Source: DATBLE01 sp963775695 (GTDB lineage Bacteria > Actinomycetota > Thermoleophilia > Gaiellales > Gaiellaceae). From it: a stretch of DNA of 64,000 nucleotides. Numbering within the stretch: position 1 is the first letter of the stretch; each line of letters begins with the position of its first letter. A program made the translations under genes and the position numbers. The stretch is taken from assembly GCA_963775695.1 (NCBI GenBank), contig CAVZJU010000002.1, positions 62,001 to 126,000 on the forward strand, given 5' to 3'. This document shows, piece by piece, positions 49,861-59,358 of this stretch. The notes beneath the pieces were generated by a model. That model was not told the DNA's origin. It saw nothing but the letters and a program-made list of their open reading frames with translations, and searched no databases.

Positions 49861-51097
49861 ACGGCGCACGTTCGCCTCGATCGAGGACGCGATCGAGGAC
49901 GTCCGCAACGGGAAGTTCGTGGTCGTCGTCGACGACCCGAACCGCGAGAACGAAGGCGACCTCGTCATCGCCGCCCAGTTCGCCACGCCGGAGGCGATCA
50001 ACTTCATGGCCACCCACGCGCGTGGGCTGATCTGCCTCTGCCTCACCGAGGAGCGCTGCGACGAGCTCGGCCTGCGGCAGATGACCGACCACAACGAGGC
50101 TCCCCTCGGTACGGCGTTCACCGTCTCGGTCGAAGCGCGCGAGGGCGTGACCACGGGCATCTCGGCCGCCGACCGCTCACGCACGATCCAGGTGGCGATC
50201 GACTCGAAATCGACGTCGCACGACCTCGTCCAACCCGGCCATGTCTTCCCGCTGCGCTCACGCGACGGCGGCGTCCTGCGCCGCGCGGGCCAGACGGAGG
50301 CCTCGGTCGACCTCGCGCGCCTGGCCGGCCTGTACCCGGCCGGTGTGGTCTGCGAGATCATGAACGAGGACGGGACGATGGCCCGCGTCCCCGATCTGGT
50401 GACGTACTGCGCGCGCCACGAGCTGAAGCTCGTCAGCGTCGCCGAACTGGTCGAATACCGGCGCCGGCACGAGAAGCTGGTCACGCGCGAGACCGCCGTG
50501 CGGCTGCCGACGGAGTACGGCGAGTTCCAGGCGATCGCGTTCCGCGAGAAGTTGACCGGCAAGCACCACGTCGCGCTCGTGCACGGCGAGGTCGAGGGCG
50601 CGGACGACGTGCTCGTCCGCGTCCATTCGGAGTGCCTGACCGGCGACGTCTTCCACTCGCTCCGCTGCGACTGCGGCGACCAGCTCGACACCGCCCTGCG
50701 GCGCATCTCCGCCGAGCCCTGCGGCGTCCTGCTGTACATGGCCCAGGAAGGTCGTGGCATCGGGCTGCTGAACAAGCTCAAGGCGTACGAGCTCCAGGAG
50801 CAGGGGATGGACACGGTCGACGCCAACCTCGCGCTGGGCTTCGCCGCCGACGAGCGGGAATGGGGGATCGGCAACCAGATCCTGGCCGACCTCGGCCTCG
50901 GCACGATCCGGCTCTTGACCAACAACCCGAAGAAGGTCTCCGGGCTGGAGGCGTACGGCCTGCGCGTCACCGAGCAGGTGCCGATCGAGGTCGCGCCCAA
51001 CGGGGAGAACCTGCGCTACCTGCGCGCGAAACGTGAGAAGCTCGGGCACCGGCTCCACCACCAGGACCTCAAGTTCGAGCCAGAATCGGACTCGTAA
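49844..51097 (+). CDS. ribBA: Bifunctional DHBP synthase / GTP cyclohydrolase II
   Basis: 417 aa. N-terminal 3,4-dihydroxy-2-butanone-4-phosphate synthase (about 1-205): DDPNRENEGDLV, THARGLICL and AGLYPAGVVCEIMNEDG. C-terminal GTP cyclohydrolase II (about 206-417): zinc ligands in SECLTGDVFHSLRCDCGDQ, catalytic GRGIGLLNKLKAY. It makes both riboflavin precursors from ribulose 5-phosphate and GTP. ATG start within ribE. Confidence 0.94.
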   Translation: MATAAERRTFASIEDAIEDVRNGKFVVVVDDPNRENEGDLVIAAQFATPEAINFMATHARGLICLCLTEERCDELGLRQMTDHNEAPLGTAFTVSVEAREGVTTGISAADRSRTIQVAIDSKSTSHDLVQPGHVFPLRSRDGGVLRRAGQTEASVDLARLAGLYPAGVVCEIMNEDGTMARVPDLVTYCARHELKLVSVAELVEYRRRHEKLVTRETAVRLPTEYGEFQAIAFREKLTGKHHVALVHGEVEGADDVLVRVHSECLTGDVFHSLRCDCGDQLDTALRRISAEPCGVLLYMAQEGRGIGLLNKLKAYELQEQGMDTVDANLALGFAADEREWGIGNQILADLGLGTIRLLTNNPKKVSGLEAYGLRVTEQVPIEVAPNGENLRYLRAKREKLGHRLHHQDLKFEPESDS

Positions 51098-51100
51098 AGC

Positions 51101-52075
<975 letters not shown>

Positions 52076-52106
52076 CCCTCGCGGCACCCCGCGAAGCGCG
52101 TTCGCG

Positions 52107-52124
52107 AGCCCACGACTGTGGGCT
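52107..52124 (+). terminator. Hairpin after ribH
   Basis: AGCCCAC-GACT-GTGGGCT, a perfect 7-bp stem 32 bases after the ribH stop, followed by TTGACC. A weaker GCGAA-GCGCG-TTCGC stem precedes it. The likely end of the rib operon, though the T-run is minimal. Confidence 0.5.
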
Positions 52125-52159
52125 TGACCGCGTCTGGGCTACCCGAATCGAGTCGCGCG

Positions 52160-53031
52160 GTGATTCGTCGCAACCGGAGGCTCGTCGGTCTCGCAGTGGC
52201 TCTGGTGCCGGTCGCGCTCGTCGCTGCGCTGGTCGGCTCCCCGGAACGGGGTACGGCGGCCGGGCCGTGCCTGCCGCCGGGCGTGACGCTGCCCCCGGGC
52301 GTGCCTCACCCGCCGCCGTGCCCGCCGGCGACCACGGGGCCGACGGCACCCGTGCGTGTCACCGTGAGCGGCGGTGTGACAGCGACGATCGCGATTCACC
52401 AGGGGACGAGGCATCGTGCTCAGCCAACGCAGGCGGATGGACGGGCTCCTCCGGCACGACCGAGGTCAACCTCGGTCAGCCTGCCCCGAAGACGGTTCGG
52501 GCCGCCGTGAGGCCGAACAAGTCCATCCGCCACCTCCAGGCCGACACGAGCGTCAGGATGACCTTCAACCCGAGTGCACGCTCGCAGCACGCGGGGCCAC
52601 CCAACTGCGCACCGACCAGCGATGCGGTCAGCTGCAGCCAGCGGGTCGTTTCCGACCCGGCGACCGTCACGCTTGCCCTCGACACCACACGCAACGTCGA
52701 CAACGCGATCACCGTCGCCCTCTCGCCCTCGGCGCCGGTTGATCCGCGTTGCCCCGCCCCGTCCGAGAACGGCGTTCCGCTGGTGTCGCCGACGGAGGAC
52801 CTCGTGTTCACCCACGAGCTCGACGACGCCGAGATACTCCCGATCGTCAGCCGGCTCGCTCCCCGCGTGCGACGGGGAATGATCCGAACTGTGACGATCG
52901 ACTGGAGGGAGCCGAGGGCGCCGTGCAAGAAGTACGGCGGACCGGCGACGCCTTCCTCCCGGGGGATCGTGACCCTGGACAGCTGCACGATCGAAGCCGA
53001 CTTCCGGGTCGTCCTCACGCGTCTCGGCTAG
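52160..53031 (+). pseudogene. Exported hypothetical protein with an apparent frameshift near 52390
   Basis: GTG 52160 begins a good signal peptide (VIRRNRRLVGLAVALVPVAL) and a Pro-rich stretch (LPPGVTLPPGVPHPPPCPP) and reads to TVSGGVTATIAIH. Coding character then moves to another frame, continuing GDEASCSANAGGW ... to CTIEADFRVVLTRLG and stop at 53031. The second part has about ten Cys and Pro-spaced beta-strand-like segments. Neither piece alone makes a sensible protein, so either a one-base indel has broken the gene or the sequence has an error. Family unknown. Confidence 0.5.
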
Positions 53032-53056
53032 CCCGCGTCCGCCTTCGACGAGTCGC

Positions 53057-53062
53057 TACACT
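53057..53062 (+). promoter_or_regulatory. -10-like TACACT of a probable leaderless promoter (rpmB)
   Basis: TACACT ends 10 bases before the rpmB ATG; gap TCCCGGCCGC-like sequence has no SD. Confidence 0.4.
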
Positions 53063-53072
53063 TCCCGGCCGC

Positions 53073-53261
53073 ATGTCCAAGATCTGCTCCGTCTGTGGGA
53101 AGAAGCCAGGGTTCGGCCATCACCGGAGCCACTCGATGGTGGCGACGAAGCGCCGCTTCGATCCCAATCTCCAGCGCGTCCGCATCCTCGTGGACGGTGC
53201 GCCCAGGCGCATGTACGTCTGCACGCGCTGCCTGAAGAACGGCAAGGTCACCAAGGCCTAG
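53073..53261 (+). CDS. rpmB: 50S ribosomal protein L28
   Basis: 62 aa. SKICSVCGKKPGFGHHRSHS and the C-terminal MYVCTRCLKNGKVTKA; the two CxxC pairs make it the zinc-binding (C+) form. VATKRRFDPNLQRVRI is the rRNA-binding core. ATG 53073. Start of the conserved rpmB-asp23-fakA neighbourhood. Confidence 0.95.
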   Translation: MSKICSVCGKKPGFGHHRSHSMVATKRRFDPNLQRVRILVDGAPRRMYVCTRCLKNGKVTKA

Positions 53262-53287
53262 CAACCGCGAGCGGCCCCTCCGGGGTC

Positions 53288-53293
53288 TAATCT
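53288..53293 (+). promoter_or_regulatory. -10-like TAATCT of a probable leaderless promoter (Gls24 gene)
   Basis: TAATCT ends 6 bases before the GTG start of the Gls24-family gene, 26 bases after the rpmB stop. Confidence 0.4.
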
Positions 53294-53299
53294 CGCGCA

Positions 53300-53650
53300 G
53301 TGGATTTCGTCCTTGCCTCGTCCGAGCTCGGTCGGGTCGCGATCACGGGCGACGCCGTTGCCCAGATCGTCGGACTGACGGCGGCCGAGTGCTACGGGGT
53401 CGTCGGCACCACCACGACGGGCCGGCTCGGCCGACTGCTGGCGCGCGACCGCACGACGCGCGGGATCGAGGTCTCCGGCGACGAGCACGGACTGTCGATC
53501 TCCCTGCACGTCGTCGTCGAGCACGGCCTCAACCTGGCGGAGGTCGCGTCGACGGTCCGCAACCGCGTTGCCTACGAGGTCGGGCGGATGACCGGCCTGG
53601 AGATCTCGGCCGTCGAGGTGCACATCGACGCGGTGAAGGGAACGGCATGA
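53300..53650 (+). CDS. Asp23/Gls24-family envelope stress protein
   Basis: 116 aa single DUF322 domain: GRVAITGDAVAQIVGLTAAECYGVVG, ISLHVVVEHGLNLAEVASTVRNRV and GLEISAVEVHIDAV. In Gram-positive bacteria this protein (YloU type) sits between rpmB and the DAK2 gene and is linked to envelope homeostasis and fatty-acid kinase function. The stop overlaps the fakA ATG by four bases. Confidence 0.85.
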   Translation: MDFVLASSELGRVAITGDAVAQIVGLTAAECYGVVGTTTTGRLGRLLARDRTTRGIEVSGDEHGLSISLHVVVEHGLNLAEVASTVRNRVAYEVGRMTGLEISAVEVHIDAVKGTA

Positions 53651-55242
53651 GCGGCAACGGCGACCTGGACGCGATCCGCCGCCTCGCCGGTCCCACCGCC
53701 GCCGCTCTGGAGGCGAGCCGCGGCCGCATCGACGACCTGAATGTCTACCCGGTTCCCGACGGGGACACGGGCACGAACCTGACCCTGACCGTCCGCGCGG
53801 TGCAGGAAGCCCTCGAGCGGCTCGACGATGCCGACCGCGACCGGCTCGCCCACGAGATCGCGCGCGCCGCCCTGATGGGAGCGCGCGGCAACTCGGGCGT
53901 GATCCTCTCCCAGATCGTCCGTGGCTTCGCCGAGGTCGTGGGTGACGAGTCCGTGATCGACTCGCCCACGCTCGCGCGGGCGTTCCGTTCGGCGAGCGAC
54001 GCTGCCTACCGAGCGGTGCGGAAGCCTGTCGAGGGGACGATGCTGACGGTGATCCGCGAGCTGGCCGAGGAGGCCGAGGCGCAGGCGCGACCCGAGCTGC
54101 CTGTAGCCGACCTGCTGCGCGCTCTGGTGCGCCGCGGCGAGGACGCGCTCGCCCGCACGCCGCTGCACCTCGAGATCCTCCGCCAGGCGGGAGTCGTCGA
54201 CGCCGGCGGTGCCGGCCTGCTCGAGCTCGTCCGCGGCCTGACTGCGGCCGTGACCGGCGAGGAGGTGCCCGAGCCGCCTGACGGTCTCGAGGACGTCGGG
54301 CTCGACGCGATCCACCAGGAGCTCTCGCGGTACCGCTACTGCACCGTCTTCGTCGTCGAGGGCGAGGGGCTCGACCGGGACGCGCTCGAGCGCGCGGTCG
54401 AACCGCTCGGCGACTCCCTGATGGTCGTGGGCGACGAGTCCGCGTTGAAGGTGCACGTGCACACAGACGATCCGGGTGCGGCGCTCACGCTCGGCGCCGC
54501 CCGCGGGGTGCTCGAAGGAGTCGAGATCGCGAACATGCACCGCCAGACCGAGCAGCGCGAGACCCGTTTGCTCGAGCTCGTACCGGATCTGCGCGCGACC
54601 GAGGTGGTCGCGGTCGTCGCAGGCGACGGCAACGCCCGCCTCTTCCGCAGCCTCGGGGTGACGGGCGTCGTCGAGGGCGGGCAGTCGATGAACCCGTCGA
54701 CCGCCGACATCCTCGCCGCCGTGGACGCGACCGCCGCACCGGAGGTCGTCGTGCTGCCGAACAACCCGAACGTCATCCTCTCGGCGGAGCAGGCTGCCGC
54801 CCATGCTTCCAAGCCGGTGCTGGTCGTGGGCACCCGCTCGATCCCGGCCGGGATCGCGGCGATGGTCGCCTACGACGGCGCCCGCACGGCGGCGGACAAC
54901 GCGGCCGATATGGAGGACGCGGTCGGCGCCGTCGCCACAGGAGCCGTGACCACCGCATCGCGGGCGGTGCAGCTCGACGGCTTCGCCGTCCACGAAGGGG
55001 CGTTCCTCGGCCTGCTCGAGGGCCAGCCGGTCGCCGGCGGGCCGGCGTTCGAGGAGGTCGCCGCCGACGTCGTCGCGCGGCTGCTGGCGGAGCCGCGGGA
55101 GGTGCTCACGCTGTTGACGGGCGAGGGGGCACCTGCGCTGAACGGCCTGCTCGACCGGATCGCCGAGTCGCACCCCGAGGTCGAAGTGGACGTACAGGAC
55201 GGCGGACAGCCGCACTACCACCTGCTCCTGTCGGCCGAATAG
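53647..55242 (+). CDS. fakA: Fatty acid kinase ATP-binding subunit (DAK2/YloV)
   Basis: 531 aa. N-terminal DhaL-like ATP-binding domain (NVYPVPDGDTGTNLTLT with Mg-binding Asp; MGARGNSGVILSQIVRG), a middle domain, and a C-terminal DegV-like domain. FakA phosphorylates fatty acids held by FakB partners to make acyl-phosphate for phospholipids. A DegV/FakB-type gene lies 446 bases downstream, with a receiver between them. Confidence 0.9.
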   Translation: MSGNGDLDAIRRLAGPTAAALEASRGRIDDLNVYPVPDGDTGTNLTLTVRAVQEALERLDDADRDRLAHEIARAALMGARGNSGVILSQIVRGFAEVVGDESVIDSPTLARAFRSASDAAYRAVRKPVEGTMLTVIRELAEEAEAQARPELPVADLLRALVRRGEDALARTPLHLEILRQAGVVDAGGAGLLELVRGLTAAVTGEEVPEPPDGLEDVGLDAIHQELSRYRYCTVFVVEGEGLDRDALERAVEPLGDSLMVVGDESALKVHVHTDDPGAALTLGAARGVLEGVEIANMHRQTEQRETRLLELVPDLRATEVVAVVAGDGNARLFRSLGVTGVVEGGQSMNPSTADILAAVDATAAPEVVVLPNNPNVILSAEQAAAHASKPVLVVGTRSIPAGIAAMVAYDGARTAADNAADMEDAVGAVATGAVTTASRAVQLDGFAVHEGAFLGLLEGQPVAGGPAFEEVAADVVARLLAEPREVLTLLTGEGAPALNGLLDRIAESHPEVEVDVQDGGQPHYHLLLSAE

Positions 55243-55293
55243 AGTGGCCGCCTTTCGCGCGCTCTCCGGCTTCGCCGGGCGGCGCTGCCGGGC

Positions 55294-55299
55294 TAGCAT
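55294..55299 (+). promoter_or_regulatory. -10-like TAGCAT of a probable leaderless promoter (receiver gene)
   Basis: TAGCAT ends 8 bases before the receiver ATG; no SD in CGCGATCT. Confidence 0.36.
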
Positions 55300-55307
55300 C
55301 GCGATCT

Positions 55308-55688
55308 ATGGCCGTCAGAGTCCTGCTGATCGAGGACAACGACGTCTTCCGCACCGCGCTCGAGGTGCTGCTGACGCTGGGCGACGATATCGAGATCGCC
55401 GGCTCGGAGCCCGACGGGAACGCCGTCGTCGAGCGCTGCCGCGAGGTCGAGCCGGATGTCGTCCTCGTCGACTACCGGCTGCCGGGCCTGGACGGCGTGC
55501 AGGTGACGCGGCTCGTCCGGGAGAACGCGCCGGGCGTGGCCGTCGTCGCTCTCACCGCGGCGGCCGGCGAGCGCGAGGTCGAAGCACTGCTCGAGGCGGG
55601 TGCCGTCGCCTGCATCGGCAAGGACCGACCCCTCGACGAGATCGTCGAGGCGGTTCGCGGGGCGGCGCGGCTCGAGGCGGCGGGCTGA
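55308..55688 (+). CDS. Stand-alone response-regulator receiver domain
   Basis: 126 aa, a receiver and nothing else. VRVLLIEDNDVFRTALEVLL carries the acidic pair; the phospho-acceptor is Asp in VVLVDYRLPGLDGVQ near residue 55; Thr in VVALTAAAG and Lys in CIGKDRPLDE complete the site. It lacks an output domain, so it must act through protein contacts. The gene is wedged between fakA and the FakB-type gene, whose ATG overlaps its stop. A cognate kinase is not adjacent. Confidence 0.85.
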   Translation: MAVRVLLIEDNDVFRTALEVLLTLGDDIEIAGSEPDGNAVVERCREVEPDVVLVDYRLPGLDGVQVTRLVRENAPGVAVVALTAAAGEREVEALLEAGAVACIGKDRPLDEIVEAVRGAARLEAAG

Positions 55689-56548
55689 TGCAGCTGACGG
55701 CGGCGAACACTGCGATCGTCCTCGACTCGACCGCCGACTACCCCGACGGGCCGGGTCGCTACCCGAACTGGCGGGTCGTCCCCCTGTACGTGCGCTTCGG
55801 CGCCGAGAGCTTCCGCGACTACGTCGAGCTCGGCCCGCATGAGTTCTACGAGCGCCTGCGCACCGCCTCCGAGCTGCCGACCACCTCGCAGCCGACGCCC
55901 GGCGACTTCCTGGAGACCTACCGCGGGCTGGAGCTGTACGAACGCATCCTCTCGTTGCACATCCCGGCGACGCTCTCGGGCACCGTCGAGAGCGCGAGGC
56001 TGGCGGGCGAGGAGCTGGGCGGCGGCAAGGTGCGCGCCATCGACAGCGGCACCGTGTCGGCCGGGCTGGCCCTGCTCGCGCTCTGCGTCCAGGAACGGCT
56101 CGAGCAGGGAACGACCGACGAGGAGGTCGATGCCTTCGTCGAGCGCTTCCGGCAGGACAGCCGGGTCGTCTTCACGGTCGACACGCTGGAGTACCTCGCC
56201 CGCGGCGGCCGGATCGGCAAGGCGGCGGCGATGGCCGGCGCGTTGCTGAACATCAAGCCGATCCTCGCGATCGAGCAGGGCGAGGTCGTCCCGGTGAAGC
56301 GCGTCCGCGGCGCCCACAAGGCCTTCCTCGAGTTCGTCGAGGCGTTCGAGCGTGGGAGCGTCGATCGCCCCTCGCTCAGGGTCGGGATCGCCCACGCGGA
56401 CGCGCCCGACCGGCTCACCGCGCTTCGCGAGCTCGTGCAGAGAACGCGCCCGCAGGCCGTTGTCGACGTCGAGACGACGCTCGGAGCGGTCGTCGGGACA
56501 CATGCCGGGCCGGGAACGGTCGGTTTCTTCTGGTTCGACGAGGGCTGA
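55688..56548 (+). CDS. DegV-family fatty-acid-binding protein (FakB type)
   Basis: 286 aa. IVLDSTADYPDGP at the N-terminus, LPTTSQPTPGDFLETY, LHIPATLSGTVESARLA and LARGGRIGKAAAMAGALLNIKPIL are the DegV fold's lipid-binding blocks. It would hold a fatty acid for phosphorylation by FakA. Stop-start overlap (one base) with the receiver implies the three proteins are made together. Confidence 0.88.
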   Translation: MQLTAANTAIVLDSTADYPDGPGRYPNWRVVPLYVRFGAESFRDYVELGPHEFYERLRTASELPTTSQPTPGDFLETYRGLELYERILSLHIPATLSGTVESARLAGEELGGGKVRAIDSGTVSAGLALLALCVQERLEQGTTDEEVDAFVERFRQDSRVVFTVDTLEYLARGGRIGKAAAMAGALLNIKPILAIEQGEVVPVKRVRGAHKAFLEFVEAFERGSVDRPSLRVGIAHADAPDRLTALRELVQRTRPQAVVDVETTLGAVVGTHAGPGTVGFFWFDEG

Positions 56549-56637
56549 TCGTCTGCCGGCAGGGAGGGCTGGGATCAGTGGACTCCACGATGCCCGGCCC
56601 GCCGCGAACCGCGAGCCTCTTCCGGCAAGGAGGTTTC

Positions 56638-56871
56638 GTGACTCCCGAAAGGACTGTGAACGGTCGCCCCCGCGTCGGCGCGGAGCGGTTGCCGAGCCGA
56701 CGTGAGTTGTTCGGGCTCGCCGCCGTGCTGGCGGCGACGGCATTGACCGCGGGAGCGGCGATCGCCGGTCTCACTCGCTCGCCGAGCTCACCCCCGGCGT
56801 CCACTCCGACGGTCGATCAGATCGTCACCCCCATCCCGGCGGCACCGCGGCGCGTGGAGCCCGGCGACTGA
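56638..56871 (+). CDS. Miniature exported/anchored protein with a twin-arginine motif (P1)
   Basis: 77 aa from GTG 56638, chosen for its perfect AAGGAGG four bases upstream. LPSRRELFGLAAVLAATALTAG is a Tat-like signal (SRRxLFG then a hydrophobic stretch), leaving a 35-residue Ser/Pro-rich tail ending VTPIPAAPRRVEPGD. No domain fits. The stop overlaps the next ATG by one base; this begins redox module A (P1, P2, ferric-reductase-like protein, ApbE, lipoprotein). Confidence 0.62.
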   Translation: MTPERTVNGRPRVGAERLPSRRELFGLAAVLAATALTAGAAIAGLTRSPSSPPASTPTVDQIVTPIPAAPRRVEPGD

Positions 56872-57095
56872 TGCGCCCGGTCTGGGCAGCCGTGCTCTCC
56901 GTGTGGGCGCTCTTCGCTGTCGTCGCGGTCCTCGCCTGGACGCGTCAGCAACCGGCCGGAGCCCCCGCTCAGGGACCGGCGGCCGTGGTGGTCAAGGGGA
57001 AGAACGGCAAGCGCCAACTCGTGATCCTGCAAGGTTCGAACACGGCGTCGGCCACCCACGGCACCACCAGGACATCGCCGGTACCGGCAGGATGA
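56871..57095 (+). CDS. Miniature membrane-anchored protein ending near TRTS (P2)
   Basis: 74 aa. One N-terminal membrane helix (VWAAVLSVWALFAVVAVLAW), a Pro/Ala-rich linker, a short strand-like part KNGKRQLVILQGSN and the tail ATHGTTRTSPVPAG. The GTTRTS stretch resembles the core of ApbE flavinylation sites ([S/T]GAxTS-like with T-x-T-S). Its stop overlaps the ATG of the ferric-reductase-like gene. Function unknown; a covalent-flavin carrier is a hypothesis. Confidence 0.6.
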   Translation: MRPVWAAVLSVWALFAVVAVLAWTRQQPAGAPAQGPAAVVVKGKNGKRQLVILQGSNTASATHGTTRTSPVPAG

Positions 57096-57715
57096 TCGCA
57101 GCCGTCAGCGCGGGCGTCCCGGTCGCCTGGCTCGTGGCGCGAGCGGCCGGTTTCGTCGCCTTTGGCCTCCTCACCCTCTCCGTGTGGATCGGGCTCGCAA
57201 TGTCGACGAAGCTCGTGCCTCCCCGCAGGATGAAATCGCTGCTCGGTTGGCATCAGACCCTGATCTGGACCGGCCTGGGCATGGTTGCCCTGCACGGCGG
57301 AGCGCTTCTGCTCGACCCGACGCTGCACTTCGGGCTCCGTGTCGTTCTGCTGCCGGGAACGTCCCCCTGGCGTCCCCTTGCGGTCTCGGCCGGCGTGGTC
57401 ACCGCCTGGCTGATGGTTACGCTGGCGATCTCGTTTCGGGTTCGGCGCCGGATCGGTGTGAAGGCGTGGCGGCGTCTTCACTACGCAGCCTTTGCCGGCT
57501 TCGCGCTCGGCCTCGGGCATGCGCTCGCCGTCGGCACCGACATGCGCGGAGGGACGGGCCTGATCGTCGCGGCCCTCGCGGGGGGGCCGGTGTTGTGGCT
57601 CACGTTCGCGCGGATCCTGATGCCGCGGGTCGTCAACACGCGGAGTGCGAGGCCGATGCCCGCTTCAGGCCGGGAGGCTGCCACGAAGACGCCGCCGCCG
57701 CCGGTGGCCGCATGA
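57092..57715 (+). CDS. Ferric-reductase-like transmembrane protein, module A
   Basis: 207 aa with about six membrane helices. Heme-ligand-type His in LLGWHQTLIWTGLGMVALHGG and RRLHYAAFAGFALGLGHAL place it with the ferric-reductase-like transmembrane domain (PF01794) / YedZ-MsrQ group. It should pass electrons across the membrane through b hemes. ATG 57092 overlaps the P2 stop; its own stop overlaps the apbE ATG. A paralog lies at 59528-60088 (shared LAVGTDM/LAAGTDR, RRRIG-WRRLHY). Confidence 0.8.
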   Translation: MIAAVSAGVPVAWLVARAAGFVAFGLLTLSVWIGLAMSTKLVPPRRMKSLLGWHQTLIWTGLGMVALHGGALLLDPTLHFGLRVVLLPGTSPWRPLAVSAGVVTAWLMVTLAISFRVRRRIGVKAWRRLHYAAFAGFALGLGHALAVGTDMRGGTGLIVAALAGGPVLWLTFARILMPRVVNTRSARPMPASGREAATKTPPPPVAA

Positions 57716-58671
57716 CCGACGCGCGCCTCGCCAGCGAGCCGTTTCGCGCGATGGGCACGACCTGTATCGTCGCTGTGACCGCCGGCCCCTTCGACGCAGC
57801 TGGTGCCAAGGCGGCGGTCTCGGCTGCCCGTGCCGAGATCGACGCCTGCGAACGGGCGCTCTCCCGCTTCGATCCGGAGAGCGAGCTCTCCCGCTTGAAT
57901 GCGGCAGCGGGAGCCTGGGCTCCCATCGGCGAGCGCCTCTGGGCCGCGCTGCGCTTGGCGGTTCTCGGCCGCGAAGCGACCAACGGGCGGTTCGACCCCA
58001 CCATCCTGCCGGCGCTCGTCGCGGCGGGGTACGACCGGTCGTTCGAGGCGCTGGACCATCGGCCGGCGAACCCGACGGCATGGCGTGCAGGCGCGGCCGT
58101 CGAGGTCGACCAGGACCGAGGAAGAGCACGGGTCGCCCGCGCATCCGCCGTAGACCTCGGCGGGATCGGCAAGGGTTTCGCGGCCGGCCGTGCAGTCGAG
58201 GCGATGCGCGCGGCCTGGCCGAGGATGCCCGGTGCCCTCGTGGACCTGGGGGGCGACATCGCCGTCTGGGGTAGGCCTCCCGAGGGCGGACCCTGGCTGC
58301 TCGCGATCGCCGACCCGCGCGTCCCGGAAGCGTCGCTGTGCACGCTCGCGGTCGAGACCGGCGGCGTGGCGACATCGGGCCGCGACTGCCGGCGGTTCGG
58401 GCCCGACGCGTCGCTCCACCATCTGATCGATCCTGCGACCGGCGCGCCTCATCGCGGCGGACCGTTGGCCGTCAGCGTCGTCGCACCGGATGCCGCCTGG
58501 GCCGAACTCCACTCGACAGCGCTCGCCGTCTCGGATCTCGATGATGCGGAGAGGTACGTCGCGTCGCGTTCGGAGATCTCGGCCCTGCTCGTCCCGGCCA
58601 TCGGCCCGCCCGTGGTCGCCGGCCGTCTGCCGCTCGTCGAGCGGCATCTGCTGGCGCGGGTCCCGGCATGA
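57712..58671 (+). CDS. apbE: FAD:protein FMN transferase, module A
   Basis: 319 aa. FRAMGTTCIVAV start, SRFDPESELSRLNA, NGRFDPTILPAL, VDLGGIGKGFAAGRAVEAM, GGDIAVWGRPP, VATSGRDCRRF and HHLIDPATGAP: all ApbE blocks including the Mg-binding residues. It attaches FMN to a Thr or Ser of target proteins. No signal peptide is visible, so flavin transfer may take place in the cytoplasm. Paralog of the gene at 60085-60909 (about 40% alike by eye in the core blocks; not computed). Confidence 0.87.
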   Translation: MTDARLASEPFRAMGTTCIVAVTAGPFDAAGAKAAVSAARAEIDACERALSRFDPESELSRLNAAAGAWAPIGERLWAALRLAVLGREATNGRFDPTILPALVAAGYDRSFEALDHRPANPTAWRAGAAVEVDQDRGRARVARASAVDLGGIGKGFAAGRAVEAMRAAWPRMPGALVDLGGDIAVWGRPPEGGPWLLAIADPRVPEASLCTLAVETGGVATSGRDCRRFGPDASLHHLIDPATGAPHRGGPLAVSVVAPDAAWAELHSTALAVSDLDDAERYVASRSEISALLVPAIGPPVVAGRLPLVERHLLARVPA

Positions 58672-59108
58672 AGCTCCGGGCGCTCGCCGTCGTCTGCGTC
58701 GCCGCCGGAGCGATCCTCGCAGCGGGTTGTGGTGGCGGAGGCTCAGCGACGTCGGCCTCCGATTTCGTGCAGCAGGTGACGCGCGAGTTCTCCCGGGGTC
58801 AGGCCGGGCGGTTGTGGGACGAGCTCCATCCGGCGGACCAGGCGATCGTCACGAGATCACGCTTCATCGCCTGCCAGACGAACGAGGGCTTCCGCCTGCG
58901 CAAGTTCAAGGTGCTGGAGACCTACGGGGAGGCCGTTCTGGTCGGCGGCAAGAACACGGAATCGACGGCTGTGAGCGTGCAGGTGACCTCCGACGACGGG
59001 ACAACGACCGCGACGCTGCACGCGGTTCCCTTCGACGGGGGATGGCGCTGGATACTCCAGCCGGCGGACTACGCCGCCTACAAGCGGGGTTCCTGCCCGG
59101 CCGCCTGA
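58668..59108 (+). CDS. Small lipoprotein, module A
   Basis: 146 aa. Signal and lipobox MKLRALAVVCVAAGAILAAGC, then Gly/Ser linker and a compact alpha-beta domain (ASDFVQQVTREFSRGQAGRLWDELHPADQAI; VSVQVTSDDGTTTATLHAV; GGWRWILQPADYAAYK). The fold resembles NTF2-like lipoproteins in outline, not firmly. It overlaps the apbE stop by four bases, so it belongs to module A. Cys pair at mature positions (IACQTN, GSCPAA) could form a disulfide. Confidence 0.65.
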   Translation: MKLRALAVVCVAAGAILAAGCGGGGSATSASDFVQQVTREFSRGQAGRLWDELHPADQAIVTRSRFIACQTNEGFRLRKFKVLETYGEAVLVGGKNTESTAVSVQVTSDDGTTTATLHAVPFDGGWRWILQPADYAAYKRGSCPAA

Positions 59109-59124
59109 TCCTTGGGCCGCAAGG

Positions 59125-59349
59125 CTAGTCGTCGACCTCGCCGGCCGTGGCAACCGGCGGCCGGGACGGTCGCGGGGAGGTCGGGGCGGTGCCGGGCCTG
59201 AGGACGGCCCGCGGGCTGAGCTTTCCCACCGGGTCGTTCCGCGGCTGGGCATAGCCCAGGAGCGCGAGGTTGAGAAGGATGGCGATCGCGGCGGCCGCAA
59301 CAGCGGCCGCCGCGAGGAGCACGATCCGGACGGTCCTGCCGACGGGCAT
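59125..59349 (-). CDS. Small single-pass membrane protein, module B end
   Basis: 74 aa: one membrane helix (VRIVLLAAAAVAAAAIAILLNL, described in part) and a Pro/Arg-rich tail ending VATAGEVDD. The box TAGCCT, overlapping the ferredoxin stop, ends 6 bases before the ATG. It is the last gene of the minus-strand module B and converges on the module A lipoprotein. Unknown function. Confidence 0.52.
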   Translation of the reverse strand: MPVGRTVRIVLLAAAAVAAAAIAILLNLALLGYAQPRNDPVGKLSPRAVLRPGTAPTSPRPSRPPVATAGEVDD

Positions 59350-59358
59350 GTGCCGAGG

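Noticed and set aside
55244..55307. CCGGC-TTC-GCCGG as a terminator after fakA
   Set aside because: The stem is short, has no T-run and is followed closely by the receiver gene's start.
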